Below the pieces are notes generated by a model. It worked only from the letters and a program-made list of their open reading frames with translations. It made no database searches and was not told where the DNA came from. Position numbers and translations under genes: made by a program. Shown in pieces: positions 25,501-39,672 of a stretch of DNA of 64,000 nt. Source of the DNA: Phytopythium helicoides (Eukaryota > Oomycota > Peronosporomycetes > Pythiales > Pythiaceae); assembly GCA_024867545.1 (NCBI GenBank), contig JANFNE010000007.1:930001-994000 (forward strand). The letters run 5' to 3'. Position 1 is the stretch's first letter. Every line of letters begins with the position of its first letter.

Positions 25501-28500
25501 CATTGCCAGCTCCATTCGCGACCATCACCAGCATGTCACGTTGGACTCGTCACTCCTGGACGTCTGCCAATCTCCTTCCCACTGGCCCATATCGCCGCGC
25601 GCGCTCTGTGGCCGCGCGCCGGTCGCATTGCCAGCTCCATTCGCGACCATCACCAGCATGTCACGTTGGACTCGTCACTCCTGGACGTCTGCCAATCTCC
25701 TTCCCACTGGCCCATATCGCCGCGCGCGCTCTGTGGCCGCGCGCCGGTCGCATTGCCAGCTCCATTCGCGACCATCACCAGCATGTCACGTTGGACTCGT
25801 CACTCCTGGACGTCTGCCAATCTCCTTCCCACTGGCCCATATCGCCGCGCGCGCTCTGTGGCCGCGCGCCGGTCGCATTGCCAGCTCCATTCGCGACCAT
25901 CACCAGCATGTCACGTTGGACTCGTCACTCCTGGACGTCTGCCAATCTCCTTCCCACTGGCCCATATCGCCGCGCGCGCTCTGTGGCCGCGCGCCGGTCG
26001 CATTGCCAGCTCCATTCGCGACCATCACCAGCATGTCACGTTGGACTCGTCACTCCTGGACGTCTGCCAATCTCCTTCCCACTGGCCCATATCGCCGCGC
26101 GCGCTCTGTGGCCGCGCGCCGGTCGCATTGCCAGCTCCATTCGCGACCATCACCAGCATGTCACGTTGGACTCGTCACTCCTGGACGTCTGCCAATCTCC
26201 TTCCCACTGGCCCATATCGCCGCGCGCGCTCTGTGGCCGCGCGCCGGTCGCATTGCCAGCTCCATTCGCGACCATCACCAGCATGTCACGTTGGACTCGT
26301 CACTCCTGGACGTCTGCCAATCTCCTTCCCACTGGCCCATATCGCCGCGCGCGCTCTGTGGCCGCGCGCCGGTCGCATTGCCAGCTCCATTCGCGACCAT
26401 CACCAGCATGTCACGTTGGACTCGTCACTCCTGGACGTCTGCCAATCTCCTTCCCACTGGCCCATATCGCCGCGCGCGCTCTGTGGCCGCGCGCCGGTCG
26501 CATTGCCAGCTCCATTCGCGACCATCACCAGCATGTCACGTTGGACTCGTCACTCCTGGACGTCTGCCAATCTCCTTCCCACTGGCCCATATCGCCGCGC
26601 GCGCTCTGTGGCCGCGCGCCGGTCGCATTGCCAGCTCCATTCGCGACCATCACCAGCATGTCACGTTGGACTCGTCACTCCTGGACGTCTGCCAATCTCC
26701 TTCCCACTGGCCCATATCGCCGCGCGCGCTCTGTGGCCGCGCGCCGGTCGCATTGCCAGCTCCATTCGCGACCATCACCAGCATGTCACGTTGGACTCGT
26801 CACTCCTGGACGTCTGCCAATCTCCTTCCCACTGGCCCATATCGCCGCGCGCGCTCTGTGGCCGCGCGCCGGTCGCATTGCCAGCTCCATTCGCGACCAT
26901 CACCAGCATGTCACGTTGGACTCGTCACTCCTGGACGTCTGCCAATCTCCTTCCCACTGGCCCATATCGCCGCGCGCGCTCTGTGGCCGCGCGCCGGTCG
27001 CATTGCCAGCTCCATTCGCGACCATCACCAGCATGTCACGTTGGACTCGTCACTCCTGGACGTCTGCCAATCTCCTTCCCACTGGCCCATATCGCCGCGC
27101 GCGCTCTGTGGCCGCGCGCCGGTCGCATTGCCAGCTCCATTCGCGACCATCACCAGCATGTCACGTTGGACTCGTCACTCCTGGACGTCTGCCAATCTCC
27201 TTCCCACTGGCCCATATCGCCGCGCGCGCTCTGTGGCCGCGCGCCGGTCGCATTGCCAGCTCCATTCGCGACCATCACCAGCATGTCACGTTGGACTCGT
27301 CACTCCTGGACGTCTGCCAATCTCCTTCCCACTGGCCCATATCGCCGCGCGCGCTCTGTGGCCGCGCGCCGGTCGCATTGCCAGCTCCATTCGCGACCAT
27401 CACCAGCATGTCACGTTGGACTCGTCACTCCTGGACGTCTGCCAATCTCCTTCCCACTGGCCCATATCGCCGCGCGCGCTCTGTGGCCGCGCGCCGGTCG
27501 CATTGCCAGCTCCATTCGCGACCATCACCAGCATGTCACGTTGGACTCGTCACTCCTGGACGTCTGCCAATCTCCTTCCCACTGGCCCATATCGCCGCGC
27601 GCGCTCTGTGGCCGCGCGCCGGTCGCATTGCCAGCTCCATTCGCGACCATCACCAGCATGTCACGTTGGACTCGTCACTCCTGGACGTCTGCCAATCTCC
27701 TTCCCACTGGCCCATATCGCCGCGCGCGCTCTGTGGCCGCGCGCCGGTCGCATTGCCAGCTCCATTCGCGACCATCACCAGCATGTCACGTTGGACTCGT
27801 CACTCCTGGACGTCTGCCAATCTCCTTCCCACTGGCCCATATCGCCGCGCGCGCTCTGTGGCCGCGCGCCGGTCGCATTGCCAGCTCCATTCGCGACCAT
27901 CACCAGCATGTCACGTTGGACTCGTCACTCCTGGACGTCTGCCAATCTCCTTCCCACTGGCCCATATCGCCGCGCGCGCTCTGTGGCCGCGCGCCGGTCG
28001 CATTGCCAGCTCCATTCGCGACCATCACCAGCATGTCACGTTGGACTCGTCACTCCTGGACGTCTGCCAATCTCCTTCCCACTGGCCCATATCGCCGCGC
28101 GCGCTCTGTGGCCGCGCGCCGGTCGCATTGCCAGCTCCATTCGCGACCATCACCAGCATGTCACGTTGGACTCGTCACTCCTGGACGTCTGCCAATCTCC
28201 TTCCCACTGGCCCATATCGCCGCGCGCGCTCTGTGGCCGCGCGCCGGTCGCATTGCCAGCTCCATTCGCGACCATCACCAGCATGTCACGTTGGACTCGT
28301 CACTCCTGGACGTCTGCCAATCTCCTTCCCACTGGCCCATATCGCCGCGCGCGCTCTGTGGCCGCGCGCCGGTCGCATTGCCAGCTCCATTCGCGACCAT
28401 CACCAGCATGTCACGTTGGACTCGTCACTCCTGGACGTCTGCCAATCTCCTTCCCACTGGCCCATATCGCCGCGCGCGCTCTGTGGCCGCGCGCCGGTCG

Positions 28501-31500
28501 CATTGCCAGCTCCATTCGCGACCATCACCAGCATGTCACGTTGGACTCGTCACTCCTGGACGTCTGCCAATCTCCTTCCCACTGGCCCATATCGCCGCGC
28601 GCGCTCTGTGGCCGCGCGCCGGTCGCATTGCCAGCTCCATTCGCGACCATCACCAGCATGTCACGTTGGACTCGTCACTCCTGGACGTCTGCCAATCTCC
28701 TTCCCACTGGCCCATATCGCCGCGCGCGCTCTGTGGCCGCGCGCCGGTCGCATTGCCAGCTCCATTCGCGACCATCACCAGCATGTCACGTTGGACTCGT
28801 CACTCCTGGACGTCTGCCAATCTCCTTCCCACTGGCCCATATCGCCGCGCGCGCTCTGTGGCCGCGCGCCGGTCGCATTGCCAGCTCCATTCGCGACCAT
28901 CACCAGCATGTCACGTTGGACTCGTCACTCCTGGACGTCTGCCAATCTCCTTCCCACTGGCCCATATCGCCGCGCGCGCTCTGTGGCCGCGCGCCGGTCG
29001 CATTGCCAGCTCCATTCGCGACCATCACCAGCATGTCACGTTGGACTCGTCACTCCTGGACGTCTGCCAATCTCCTTCCCACTGGCCCATATCGCCGCGC
29101 GCGCTCTGTGGCCGCGCGCCGGTCGCATTGCCAGCTCCATTCGCGACCATCACCAGCATGTCACGTTGGACTCGTCACTCCTGGACGTCTGCCAATCTCC
29201 TTCCCACTGGCCCATATCGCCGCGCGCGCTCTGTGGCCGCGCGCCGGTCGCATTGCCAGCTCCATTCGCGACCATCACCAGCATGTCACGTTGGACTCGT
29301 CACTCCTGGACGTCTGCCAATCTCCTTCCCACTGGCCCATATCGCCGCGCGCGCTCTGTGGCCGCGCGCCGGTCGCATTGCCAGCTCCATTCGCGACCAT
29401 CACCAGCATGTCACGTTGGACTCGTCACTCCTGGACGTCTGCCAATCTCCTTCCCACTGGCCCATATCGCCGCGCGCGCTCTGTGGCCGCGCGCCGGTCG
29501 CATTGCCAGCTCCATTCGCGACCATCACCAGCATGTCACGTTGGACTCGTCACTCCTGGACGTCTGCCAATCTCCTTCCCACTGGCCCATATCGCCGCGC
29601 GCGCTCTGTGGCCGCGCGCCGGTCGCATTGCCAGCTCCATTCGCGACCATCACCAGCATGTCACGTTGGACTCGTCACTCCTGGACGTCTGCCAATCTCC
29701 TTCCCACTGGCCCATATCGCCGCGCGCGCTCTGTGGCCGCGCGCCGGTCGCATTGCCAGCTCCATTCGCGACCATCACCAGCATGTCACGTTGGACTCGT
29801 CACTCCTGGACGTCTGCCAATCTCCTTCCCACTGGCCCATATCGCCGCGCGCGCTCTGTGGCCGCGCGCCGGTCGCATTGCCAGCTCCATTCGCGACCAT
29901 CACCAGCATGTCACGTTGGACTCGTCACTCCTGGACGTCTGCCAATCTCCTTCCCACTGGCCCATATCGCCGCGCGCGCTCTGTGGCCGCGCGCCGGTCG
30001 CATTGCCAGCTCCATTCGCGACCATCACCAGCATGTCACGTTGGACTCGTCACTCCTGGACGTCTGCCAATCTCCTTCCCACTGGCCCATATCGCCGCGC
30101 GCGCTCTGTGGCCGCGCGCCGGTCGCATTGCCAGCTCCATTCGCGACCATCACCAGCATGTCACGTTGGACTCGTCACTCCTGGACGTCTGCCAATCTCC
30201 TTCCCACTGGCCCATATCGCCGCGCGCGCTCTGTGGCCGCGCGCCGGTCGCATTGCCAGCTCCATTCGCGACCATCACCAGCATGTCACGTTGGACTCGT
30301 CACTCCTGGACGTCTGCCAATCTCCTTCCCACTGGCCCATATCGCCGCGCGCGCTCTGTGGCCGCGCGCCGGTCGCATTGCCAGCTCCATTCGCGACCAT
30401 CACCAGCATGTCACGTTGGACTCGTCACTCCTGGACGTCTGCCAATCTCCTTCCCACTGGCCCATATCGCCGCGCGCGCTCTGTGGCCGCGCGCCGGTCG
30501 CATTGCCAGCTCCATTCGCGACCATCACCAGCATGTCACGTTGGACTCGTCACTCCTGGACGTCTGCCAATCTCCTTCCCACTGGCCCATATCGCCGCGC
30601 GCGCTCTGTGGCCGCGCGCCGGTCGCATTGCCAGCTCCATTCGCGACCATCACCAGCATGTCACGTTGGACTCGTCACTCCTGGACGTCTGCCAATCTCC
30701 TTCCCACTGGCCCATATCGCCGCGCGCGCTCTGTGGCCGCGCGCCGGTCGCATTGCCAGCTCCATTCGCGACCATCACCAGCATGTCACGTTGGACTCGT
30801 CACTCCTGGACGTCTGCCAATCTCCTTCCCACTGGCCCATATCGCCGCGCGCGCTCTGTGGCCGCGCGCCGGTCGCATTGCCAGCTCCATTCGCGACCAT
30901 CACCAGCATGTCACGTTGGACTCGTCACTCCTGGACGTCTGCCAATCTCCTTCCCACTGGCCCATATCGCCGCGCGCGCTCTGTGGCCGCGCGCCGGTCG
31001 CATTGCCAGCTCCATTCGCGACCATCACCAGCATGTCACGTTGGACTCGTCACTCCTGGACGTCTGCCAATCTCCTTCCCACTGGCCCATATCGCCGCGC
31101 GCGCTCTGTGGCCGCGCGCCGGTCGCATTGCCAGCTCCATTCGCGACCATCACCAGCATGTCACGTTGGACTCGTCACTCCTGGACGTCTGCCAATCTCC
31201 TTCCCACTGGCCCATATCGCCGCGCGCGCTCTGTGGCCGCGCGCCGGTCGCATTGCCAGCTCCATTCGCGACCATCACCAGCATGTCACGTTGGACTCGT
31301 CACTCCTGGACGTCTGCCAATCTCCTTCCCACTGGCCCATATCGCCGCGCGCGCTCTGTGGCCGCGCGCCGGTCGCATTGCCAGCTCCATTCGCGACCAT
31401 CACCAGCATGTCACGTTGGACTCGTCACTCCTGGACGTCTGCCAATCTCCTTCCCACTGGCCCATATCGCCGCGCGCGCTCTGTGGCCCCGCGCCGGTCG

Positions 31501-34500
31501 CATTGCCAGCTCCATTCGCGACCATCACCAGCATGTCACGTTGGACTCGTCACTCCTGGACGTCTGCCAATCTCCTTCCCACTGGCCCATATCGCCGCGC
31601 GCGCTCTGTGGCCGCGCGCCGGTCGCATTGCCAGCTCCATTCGCGACCATCACCAGCATGTCACGTTGGACTCGTCACTCCTGGACGTCTGCCAATCTCC
31701 TTCCCACTGGCCCATATCGCCGCGCGCGCTCTGTGGCCGCGCGCCGGTCGCATTGCCAGCTCCATTCGCGACCATCACCAGCATGTCACGTTGGACTCGT
31801 CACTCCTGGACGTCTGCCAATCTCCTTCCCACTGGCCCATATCGCCGCGCGCGCTCTGTGGCCGCGCGCCGGTCGCATTGCCAGCTCCATTCGCGACCAT
31901 CACCAGCATGTCACGTTGGACTCGTCACTCCTGGACGTCTGCCAATCTCCTTCCCACTGGCCCATATCGCCGCGCGCGCTCTGTGGCCGCGCGCCGGTCG
32001 CATTGCCAGCTCCATTCGCGACCATCACCAGCATGTCACGTTGGACTCGTCACTCCTGGACGTCTGCCAATCTCCTTCCCACTGGCCCATATCGCCGCGC
32101 GCGCTCTGTGGCCGCGCGCCGGTCGCATTGCCAGCTCCATTCGCGACCATCACCAGCATGTCACGTTGGACTCGTCACTCCTGGACGTCTGCCAATCTCC
32201 TTCCCACTGGCCCATATCGCCGCGCGCGCTCTGTGGCCGCGCGCCGGTCGCATTGCCAGCTCCATTCGCGACCATCACCAGCATGTCACGTTGGACTCGT
32301 CACTCCTGGACGTCTGCCAATCTCCTTCCCACTGGCCCATATCGCCGCGCGCGCTCTGTGGCCGCGCGCCGGTCGCATTGCCAGCTCCATTCGCGACCAT
32401 CACCAGCATGTCACGTTGGACTCGTCACTCCTGGACGTCTGCCAATCTCCTTCCCACTGGCCCATATCGCCGCGCGCGCTCTGTGGCCGCGCGCCGGTCG
32501 CATTGCCAGCTCCATTCGCGACCATCACCAGCATGTCACGTTGGACTCGTCACTCCTGGACGTCTGCCAATCTCCTTCCCACTGGCCCATATCGCCGCGC
32601 GCGCTCTGTGGCCGCGCGCCGGTCGCATTGCCAGCTCCATTCGCGACCATCACCAGCATGTCACGTTGGACTCGTCACTCCTGGACGTCTGCCAATCTCC
32701 TTCCCACTGGCCCATATCGCCGCGCGCGCTCTGTGGCCGCGCGCCGGTCGCATTGCCAGCTCCATTCGCGACCATCACCAGCATGTCACGTTGGACTCGT
32801 CACTCCTGGACGTCTGCCAATCTCCTTCCCACTGGCCCATATCGCCGCGCGCGCTCTGTGGCCGCGCGCCGGTCGCATTGCCAGCTCCATTCGCGACCAT
32901 CACCAGCATGTCACGTTGGACTCGTCACTCCTGGACGTCTGCCAATCTCCTTCCCACTGGCCCATATCGCCGCGCGCGCTCTGTGGCCGCGCGCCGGTCG
33001 CATTGCCAGCTCCATTCGCGACCATCACCAGCATGTCACGTTGGACTCGTCACTCCTGGACGTCTGCCAATCTCCTTCCCACTGGCCCATATCGCCGCGC
33101 GCGCTCTGTGGCCGCGCGCCGGTCGCATTGCCAGCTCCATTCGCGACCATCACCAGCATGTCACGTTGGACTCGTCACTCCTGGACGTCTGCCAATCTCC
33201 TTCCCACTGGCCCATATCGCCGCGCGCGCTCTGTGGCCGCGCGCCGGTCGCATTGCCAGCTCCATTCGCGACCATCACCAGCATGTCACGTTGGACTCGT
33301 CACTCCTGGACGTCTGCCAATCTCCTTCCCACTGGCCCATATCGCCGCGCGCGCTCTGTGGCCGCGCGCCGGTCGCATTGCCAGCTCCATTCGCGACCAT
33401 CACCAGCATGTCACGTTGGACTCGTCACTCCTGGACGTCTGCCAATCTCCTTCCCACTGGCCCATATCGCCGCGCGCGCTCTGTGGCCGCGCGCCGGTCG
33501 CATTGCCAGCTCCATTCGCGACCATCACCAGCATGTCACGTTGGACTCGTCACTCCTGGACGTCTGCCAATCTCCTTCCCACTGGCCCATATCGCCGCGC
33601 GCGCTCTGTGGCCGCGCGCCGGTCGCATTGCCAGCTCCATTCGCGACCATCACCAGCATGTCACGTTGGACTCGTCACTCCTGGACGTCTGCCAATCTCC
33701 TTCCCACTGGCCCATATCGCCGCGCGCGCTCTGTGGCCGCGCGCCGGTCGCATTGCCAGCTCCATTCGCGACCATCACCAGCATGTCACGTTGGACTCGT
33801 CACTCCTGGACGTCTGCCAATCTCCTTCCCACTGGCCCATATCGCCGCGCGCGCTCTGTGGCCGCGCGCCGGTCGCATTGCCAGCTCCATTCGCGACCAT
33901 CACCAGCATGTCACGTTGGACTCGTCACTCCTGGACGTCTGCCAATCTCCTTCCCACTGGCCCATATCGCCGCGCGCGCTCTGTGGCCGCGCGCCGGTCG
34001 CATTGCCAGCTCCATTCGCGACCATCACCAGCATGTCACGTTGGACTCGTCACTCCTGGACGTCTGCCAATCTCCTTCCCACTGGCCCATATCGCCGCGC
34101 GCGCTCTGTGGCCGCGCGCCGGTCGCATTGCCAGCTCCATTCGCGACCATCACCAGCATGTCACGTTGGACTCGTCACTCCTGGACGTCTGCCAATCTCC
34201 TTCCCACTGGCCCATATCGCCGCGCGCGCTCTGTGGCCGCGCGCCGGTCGCATTGCCAGCTCCATTCGCGACCATCACCAGCATGTCACGTTGGACTCGT
34301 CACTCCTGGACGTCTGCCAATCTCCTTCCCACTGGCCCATATCGCCGCGCGCGCTCTGTGGCCGCGCGCCGGTCGCATTGCCAGCTCCATTCGCGACCAT
34401 CACCAGCATGTCACGTTGGACTCGTCACTCCTGGACGTCTGCCAATCTCCTTCCCACTGGCCCATATCGCCGCGCGCGCTCTGTGGCCGCGCGCCGGTCG

Positions 34501-37500
34501 CATTGCCAGCTCCATTCGCGACCATCACCAGCATGTCACGTTGGACTCGTCACTCCTGGACGTCTGCCAATCTCCTTCCCACTGGCCCATATCGCCGCGC
34601 GCGCTCTGTGGCCGCGCGCCGGTCGCATTGCCAGCTCCATTCGCGACCATCACCAGCATGTCACGTTGGACTCGTCACTCCTGGACGTCTGCCAATCTCC
34701 TTCCCACTGGCCCATATCGCCGCGCGCGCTCTGTGGCCGCGCGCCGGTCGCATTGCCAGCTCCATTCGCGACCATCACCAGCATGTCACGTTGGACTCGT
34801 CACTCCTGGACGTCTGCCAATCTCCTTCCCACTGGCCCATATCGCCGCGCGCGCTCTGTGGCCGCGCGCCGGTCGCATTGCCAGCTCCATTCGCGACCAT
34901 CACCAGCATGTCACGTTGGACTCGTCACTCCTGGACGTCTGCCAATCTCCTTCCCACTGGCCCATATCGCCGCGCGCGCTCTGTGGCCGCGCGCCGGTCG
35001 CATTGCCAGCTCCATTCGCGACCATCACCAGCATGTCACGTTGGACTCGTCACTCCTGGACGTCTGCCAATCTCCTTCCCACTGGCCCATATCGCCGCGC
35101 GCGCTCTGTGGCCGCGCGCCGGTCGCATTGCCAGCTCCATTCGCGACCATCACCAGCATGTCACGTTGGACTCGTCACTCCTGGACGTCTGCCAATCTCC
35201 TTCCCACTGGCCCATATCGCCGCGCGCGCTCTGTGGCCGCGCGCCGGTCGCATTGCCAGCTCCATTCGCGACCATCACCAGCATGTCACGTTGGACTCGT
35301 CACTCCTGGACGTCTGCCAATCTCCTTCCCACTGGCCCATATCGCCGCGCGCGCTCTGTGGCCGCGCGCCGGTCGCATTGCCAGCTCCATTCGCGACCAT
35401 CACCAGCATGTCACGTTGGACTCGTCACTCCTGGACGTCTGCCAATCTCCTTCCCACTGGCCCATATCGCCGCGCGCGCTCTGTGGCCGCGCGCCGGTCG
35501 CATTGCCAGCTCCATTCGCGACCATCACCAGCATGTCACGTTGGACTCGTCACTCCTGGACGTCTGCCAATCTCCTTCCCACTGGCCCATATCGCCGCGC
35601 GCGCTCTGTGGCCGCGCGCCGGTCGCATTGCCAGCTCCATTCGCGACCATCACCAGCATGTCACGTTGGACTCGTCACTCCTGGACGTCTGCCAATCTCC
35701 TTCCCACTGGCCCATATCGCCGCGCGCGCTCTGTGGCCGCGCGCCGGTCGCATTGCCAGCTCCATTCGCGACCATCACCAGCATGTCACGTTGGACTCGT
35801 CACTCCTGGACGTCTGCCAATCTCCTTCCCACTGGCCCATATCGCCGCGCGCGCTCTGTGGCCGCGCGCCGGTCGCATTGCCAGCTCCATTCGCGACCAT
35901 CACCAGCATGTCACGTTGGACTCGTCACTCCTGGACGTCTGCCAATCTCCTTCCCACTGGCCCATATCGCCGCGCGCGCTCTGTGGCCGCGCGCCGGTCG
36001 CATTGCCAGCTCCATTCGCGACCATCACCAGCATGTCACGTTGGACTCGTCACTCCTGGACGTCTGCCAATCTCCTTCCCACTGGCCCATATCGCCGCGC
36101 GCGCTCTGTGGCCGCGCGCCGGTCGCATTGCCAGCTCCATTCGCGACCATCACCAGCATGTCACGTTGGACTCGTCACTCCTGGACGTCTGCCAATCTCC
36201 TTCCCACTGGCCCATATCGCCGCGCGCGCTCTGTGGCCGCGCGCCGGTCGCATTGCCAGCTCCATTCGCGACCATCACCAGCATGTCACGTTGGACTCGT
36301 CACTCCTGGACGTCTGCCAATCTCCTTCCCACTGGCCCATATCGCCGCGCGCGCTCTGTGGCCGCGCGCCGGTCGCATTGCCAGCTCCATTCGCGACCAT
36401 CACCAGCATGTCACGTTGGACTCGTCACTCCTGGACGTCTGCCAATCTCCTTCCCACTGGCCCATATCGCCGCGCGCGCTCTGTGGCCGCGCGCCGGTCG
36501 CATTGCCAGCTCCATTCGCGACCATCACCAGCATGTCACGTTGGACTCGTCACTCCTGGACGTCTGCCAATCTCCTTCCCACTGGCCCATATCGCCGCGC
36601 GCGCTCTGTGGCCGCGCGCCGGTCGCATTGCCAGCTCCATTCGCGACCATCACCAGCATGTCACGTTGGACTCGTCACTCCTGGACGTCTGCCAATCTCC
36701 TTCCCACTGGCCCATATCGCCGCGCGCGCTCTGTGGCCGCGCGCCGGTCGCATTGCCAGCTCCATTCGCGACCATCACCAGCATGTCACGTTGGACTCGT
36801 CACTCCTGGACGTCTGCCAATCTCCTTCCCACTGGCCCATATCGCCGCGCGCGCTCTGTGGCCGCGCGCCGGTCGCATTGCCAGCTCCATTCGCGACCAT
36901 CACCAGCATGTCACGTTGGACTCGTCACTCCTGGACGTCTGCCAATCTCCTTCCCACTGGCCCATATCGCCGCGCGCGCTCTGTGGCCGCGCGCCGGTCG
37001 CATTGCCAGCTCCATTCGCGACCATCACCAGCATGTCACGTTGGACTCGTCACTCCTGGACGTCTGCCAATCTCCTTCCCACTGGCCCATATCGCCGCGC
37101 GCGCTCTGTGGCCGCGCGCCGGTCGCATTGCCAGCTCCATTCGCGACCATCACCAGCATGTCACGTTGGACTCGTCACTCCTGGACGTCTGCCAATCTCC
37201 TTCCCACTGGCCCATATCGCCGCGCGCGCTCTGTGGCCGCGCGCCGGTCGCATTGCCAGCTCCATTCGCGACCATCACCAGCATGTCACGTTGGACTCGT
37301 CACTCCTGGACGTCTGCCAATCTCCTTCCCACTGGCCCATATCGCCGCGCGCGCTCTGTGGCCGCGCGCCGGTCGCATTGCCAGCTCCATTCGCGACCAT
37401 CACCAGCATGTCACGTTGGACTCGTCACTCCTGGACGTCTGCCAATCTCCTTCCCACTGGCCCATATCGCCGCGCGCGCTCTGTGGCCGCGCGCCGGTCG

Positions 37501-38589
37501 CATTGCCAGCTCCATTCGCGACCATCACCAGCATGTCACGTTGGACTCGTCACTCCTGGACGTCTGCCAATCTCCTTCCCACTGGCCCATATCGCCGCGC
37601 GCGCTCTGTGGCCGCGCGCCGGTCGCATTGCCAGCTCCATTCGCGACCATCACCAGCATGTCACGTTGGACTCGTCACTCCTGGACGTCTGCCAATCTCC
37701 TTCCCACTGGCCCATATCGCCGCGCGCGCTCTGTGGCCGCGCGCCGGTCGCATTGCCAGCTCCATTCGCGACCATCACCAGCATGTCACGTTGGACTCGT
37801 CACTCCTGGACGTCTGCCAATCTCCTTCCCACTGGCCCATATCGCCGCGCGCGCTCTGTGGCCGCGCGCCGGTCGCATTGCCAGCTCCATTCGCGACCAT
37901 CACCAGCATGTCACGTTGGACTCGTCACTCCTGGACGTCTGCCAATCTCCTTCCCACTGGCCCATATCGCCGCGCGCGCTCTGTGGCCGCGCGCCGGTCG
38001 CATTGCCAGCTCCATTCGCGACCATCACCAGCATGTCACGTTGGACTCGTCACTCCTGGACGTCTGCCAATCTCCTTCCCACTGGCCCATATCGCCGCGC
38101 GCGCTCTGTGGCCGCGCGCCGGTCGCATTGCCAGCTCCATTCGCGACCATCACCAGCATGTCACGTTGGACTCGTCACTCCTGGACGTCTGCCAATCTCC
38201 TTCCCACTGGCCCATATCGCCGCGCGCGCTCTGTGGCCGCGCGCCGGTCGCATTGCCAGCTCCATTCGCGACCATCACCAGCATGTCACGTTGGACTCGT
38301 CACTCCTGGACGTCTGCCAATCTCCTTCCCACTGGCCCATATCGCCGCGCGCGCTCTGTGGCCGCGCGCCGGTCGCATTGCCAGCTCCATTCGCGACCAT
38401 CACCAGCATGTCACGTTGGACTCGTCACTCCTGGACGTCTGCCAATCTCCTTCCCACTGGCCCATATCGCCGCGCGCGCTCTGTGGCCGCGCGCCGGTCG
38501 CATTGCCAGCTCCATTCGCGACCATCACCAGCATGTCACGTTGGACTCGTCACTCCTGGACGTCTGCCAATCTTCTTTCTACTGGCCCA
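4599..38589 (+). repeat. 125-bp satellite array, 272 units
   Basis: A head-to-tail array with a 125-bp period. Taking the CATATCGCC of each unit as the anchor, anchors fall at 4607+125n up to 22607, then at 22713+125n up to the degenerate end at 38588. That gives 272 unit intervals with only one net length change, a 19-bp deletion in the unit at 22607-22712. I noticed one base substitution (31489, G to C). The first unit has an extra C (GGCCCC) and the last has several changes from 38572 onward. The unit is 65% GC by my count (51 C, 30 G, 17 A, 27 T), so the plus strand is strongly C-rich. It contains GCGCGC on both sides of a short spacer (a potential hairpin) and no stop trinucleotide on the plus strand. 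Near-identity over 34 kb implies very recent amplification, continual homogenisation, or assembly smoothing. Confidence 0.98.
22607..22712 (+). repeat. Variant 106-bp satellite unit with 19-bp deletion
   Basis: This is the only unit of abnormal length. About 19 bp between two GC-rich GCCGCGC-like direct repeats (which also form the arms of the unit's inverted repeat) are missing, consistent with slippage or deletion across a hairpin. Confidence 0.9.
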
Positions 38590-39672
38590 CAAATAGAAGG
38601 GTAACCTAAAGAATTTTGTGGCGCTAAGGCTACTATTGATGATTGGGAAACTCTCCTGCCAAAATTCAAGAAAATCAAGCAGGTGAATCGTAAATATTGC
38701 GGGGGTTAGCTAAGTGACTTTATGGGAAAAGAGATGAGACGCACGAAAAACCACGAATGATGGAGCTCATTCCTAGATTAGTGCTGATATGGCCTTGGCG
38801 AATGCCTTCCTGATGCTTGCTTGAAGTCTTCTCACTGAGAAAGAAGTTGTCGTGCTGCTTTCCACTCGTCCTCTACCTGTGCAGCAGTGAATTTGTTACA
38901 CCGTGCAACTCAACATCAACATGTTCAAGGTTTCGCTTTTAGAATCGGGACTTGTTCCAGCTCTTCGAGTGCCTCAGGTTGAGCTAGCAGTACCTGCTGT
39001 CAATCAGGTCTAATTTCAGTGTTTTTGGCGTTATGTGCGTGATGTTTCGTCGTATGCCATATCGTGGTCGCTACACTGACTTGGCTCCATTATTTGTGTG
39101 CCACCCAACTATGTTGTGTATGATCGTCATTCTCATGTTCCGGAACAGTTATCTTTCTCCCTGTATTGAACAAGAGACAAGGGCATGGTCTCCGTTGAGG
39201 TCGGTATATCAAGCAGGATCATGGCACTCGGTGCCCATGTATCCCTCTGCTCCAAGCATTTCAGTAGCCGCTACTGTTCCTGTTGTTGCTATAGTTGACA
39301 TGCCTTTTATCTATCAGTCTCCATTCTTCGCATCATTACGTCTCACAGTATCGATGCCGTCTCCTCTTTTAGATTTGCTCATCCTTTCCCTGCTGCTTCT
39401 CGCTAAGCCGGATGAGCTCGACCTTGCACACCACTAGCAGTTCCTGAAGCTACCAACCGCGAGCTGATTAGTCCTTTTCGAAGCCGTACAACGGCTCACT
39501 AGTTTTCTGCACGAATTCATAATTGTAACGTATCGTATACAAGCGCTCCCGGCATTGATGTCCATTGCCAAGAGCGCTGATCCTTATTCACTACGCTTGA
39601 ATATTATCGCCAGACATCTCCCCAAATGGGTTGTGTATGTGCGTCTGGAGACAAAGTTGTTCTTCTAAACAT
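38590..39672. other. AT-richer spacer with no recognisable gene
   Basis: Base composition drops sharply after the satellite. The longest open frame (39033-39437, 134 codons, hydrophobic C-terminal half) starts at an ATG but shows no family motif. I treat the stretch as decayed, probably transposon-derived sequence. Confidence 0.5.

Noticed and set aside
4599..38589. CRISPR-like array
   Set aside because: The repeats are contiguous 125-bp units with no variable spacers, in a eukaryotic context.
4361..38609. Three overlapping plus-strand open frames of about 11,400 codons across the satellite
   Set aside because: They are the same 125-bp unit read in three phases. Absence of stops follows from the monomer, and there is no start context, domain or codon-bias evidence. 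Kept only as a finding on stop avoidance.
39033..39437. 134-codon open frame after the satellite
   Set aside because: No motif, no homologous pattern, and surrounding sequence is decayed; not enough support for a gene.
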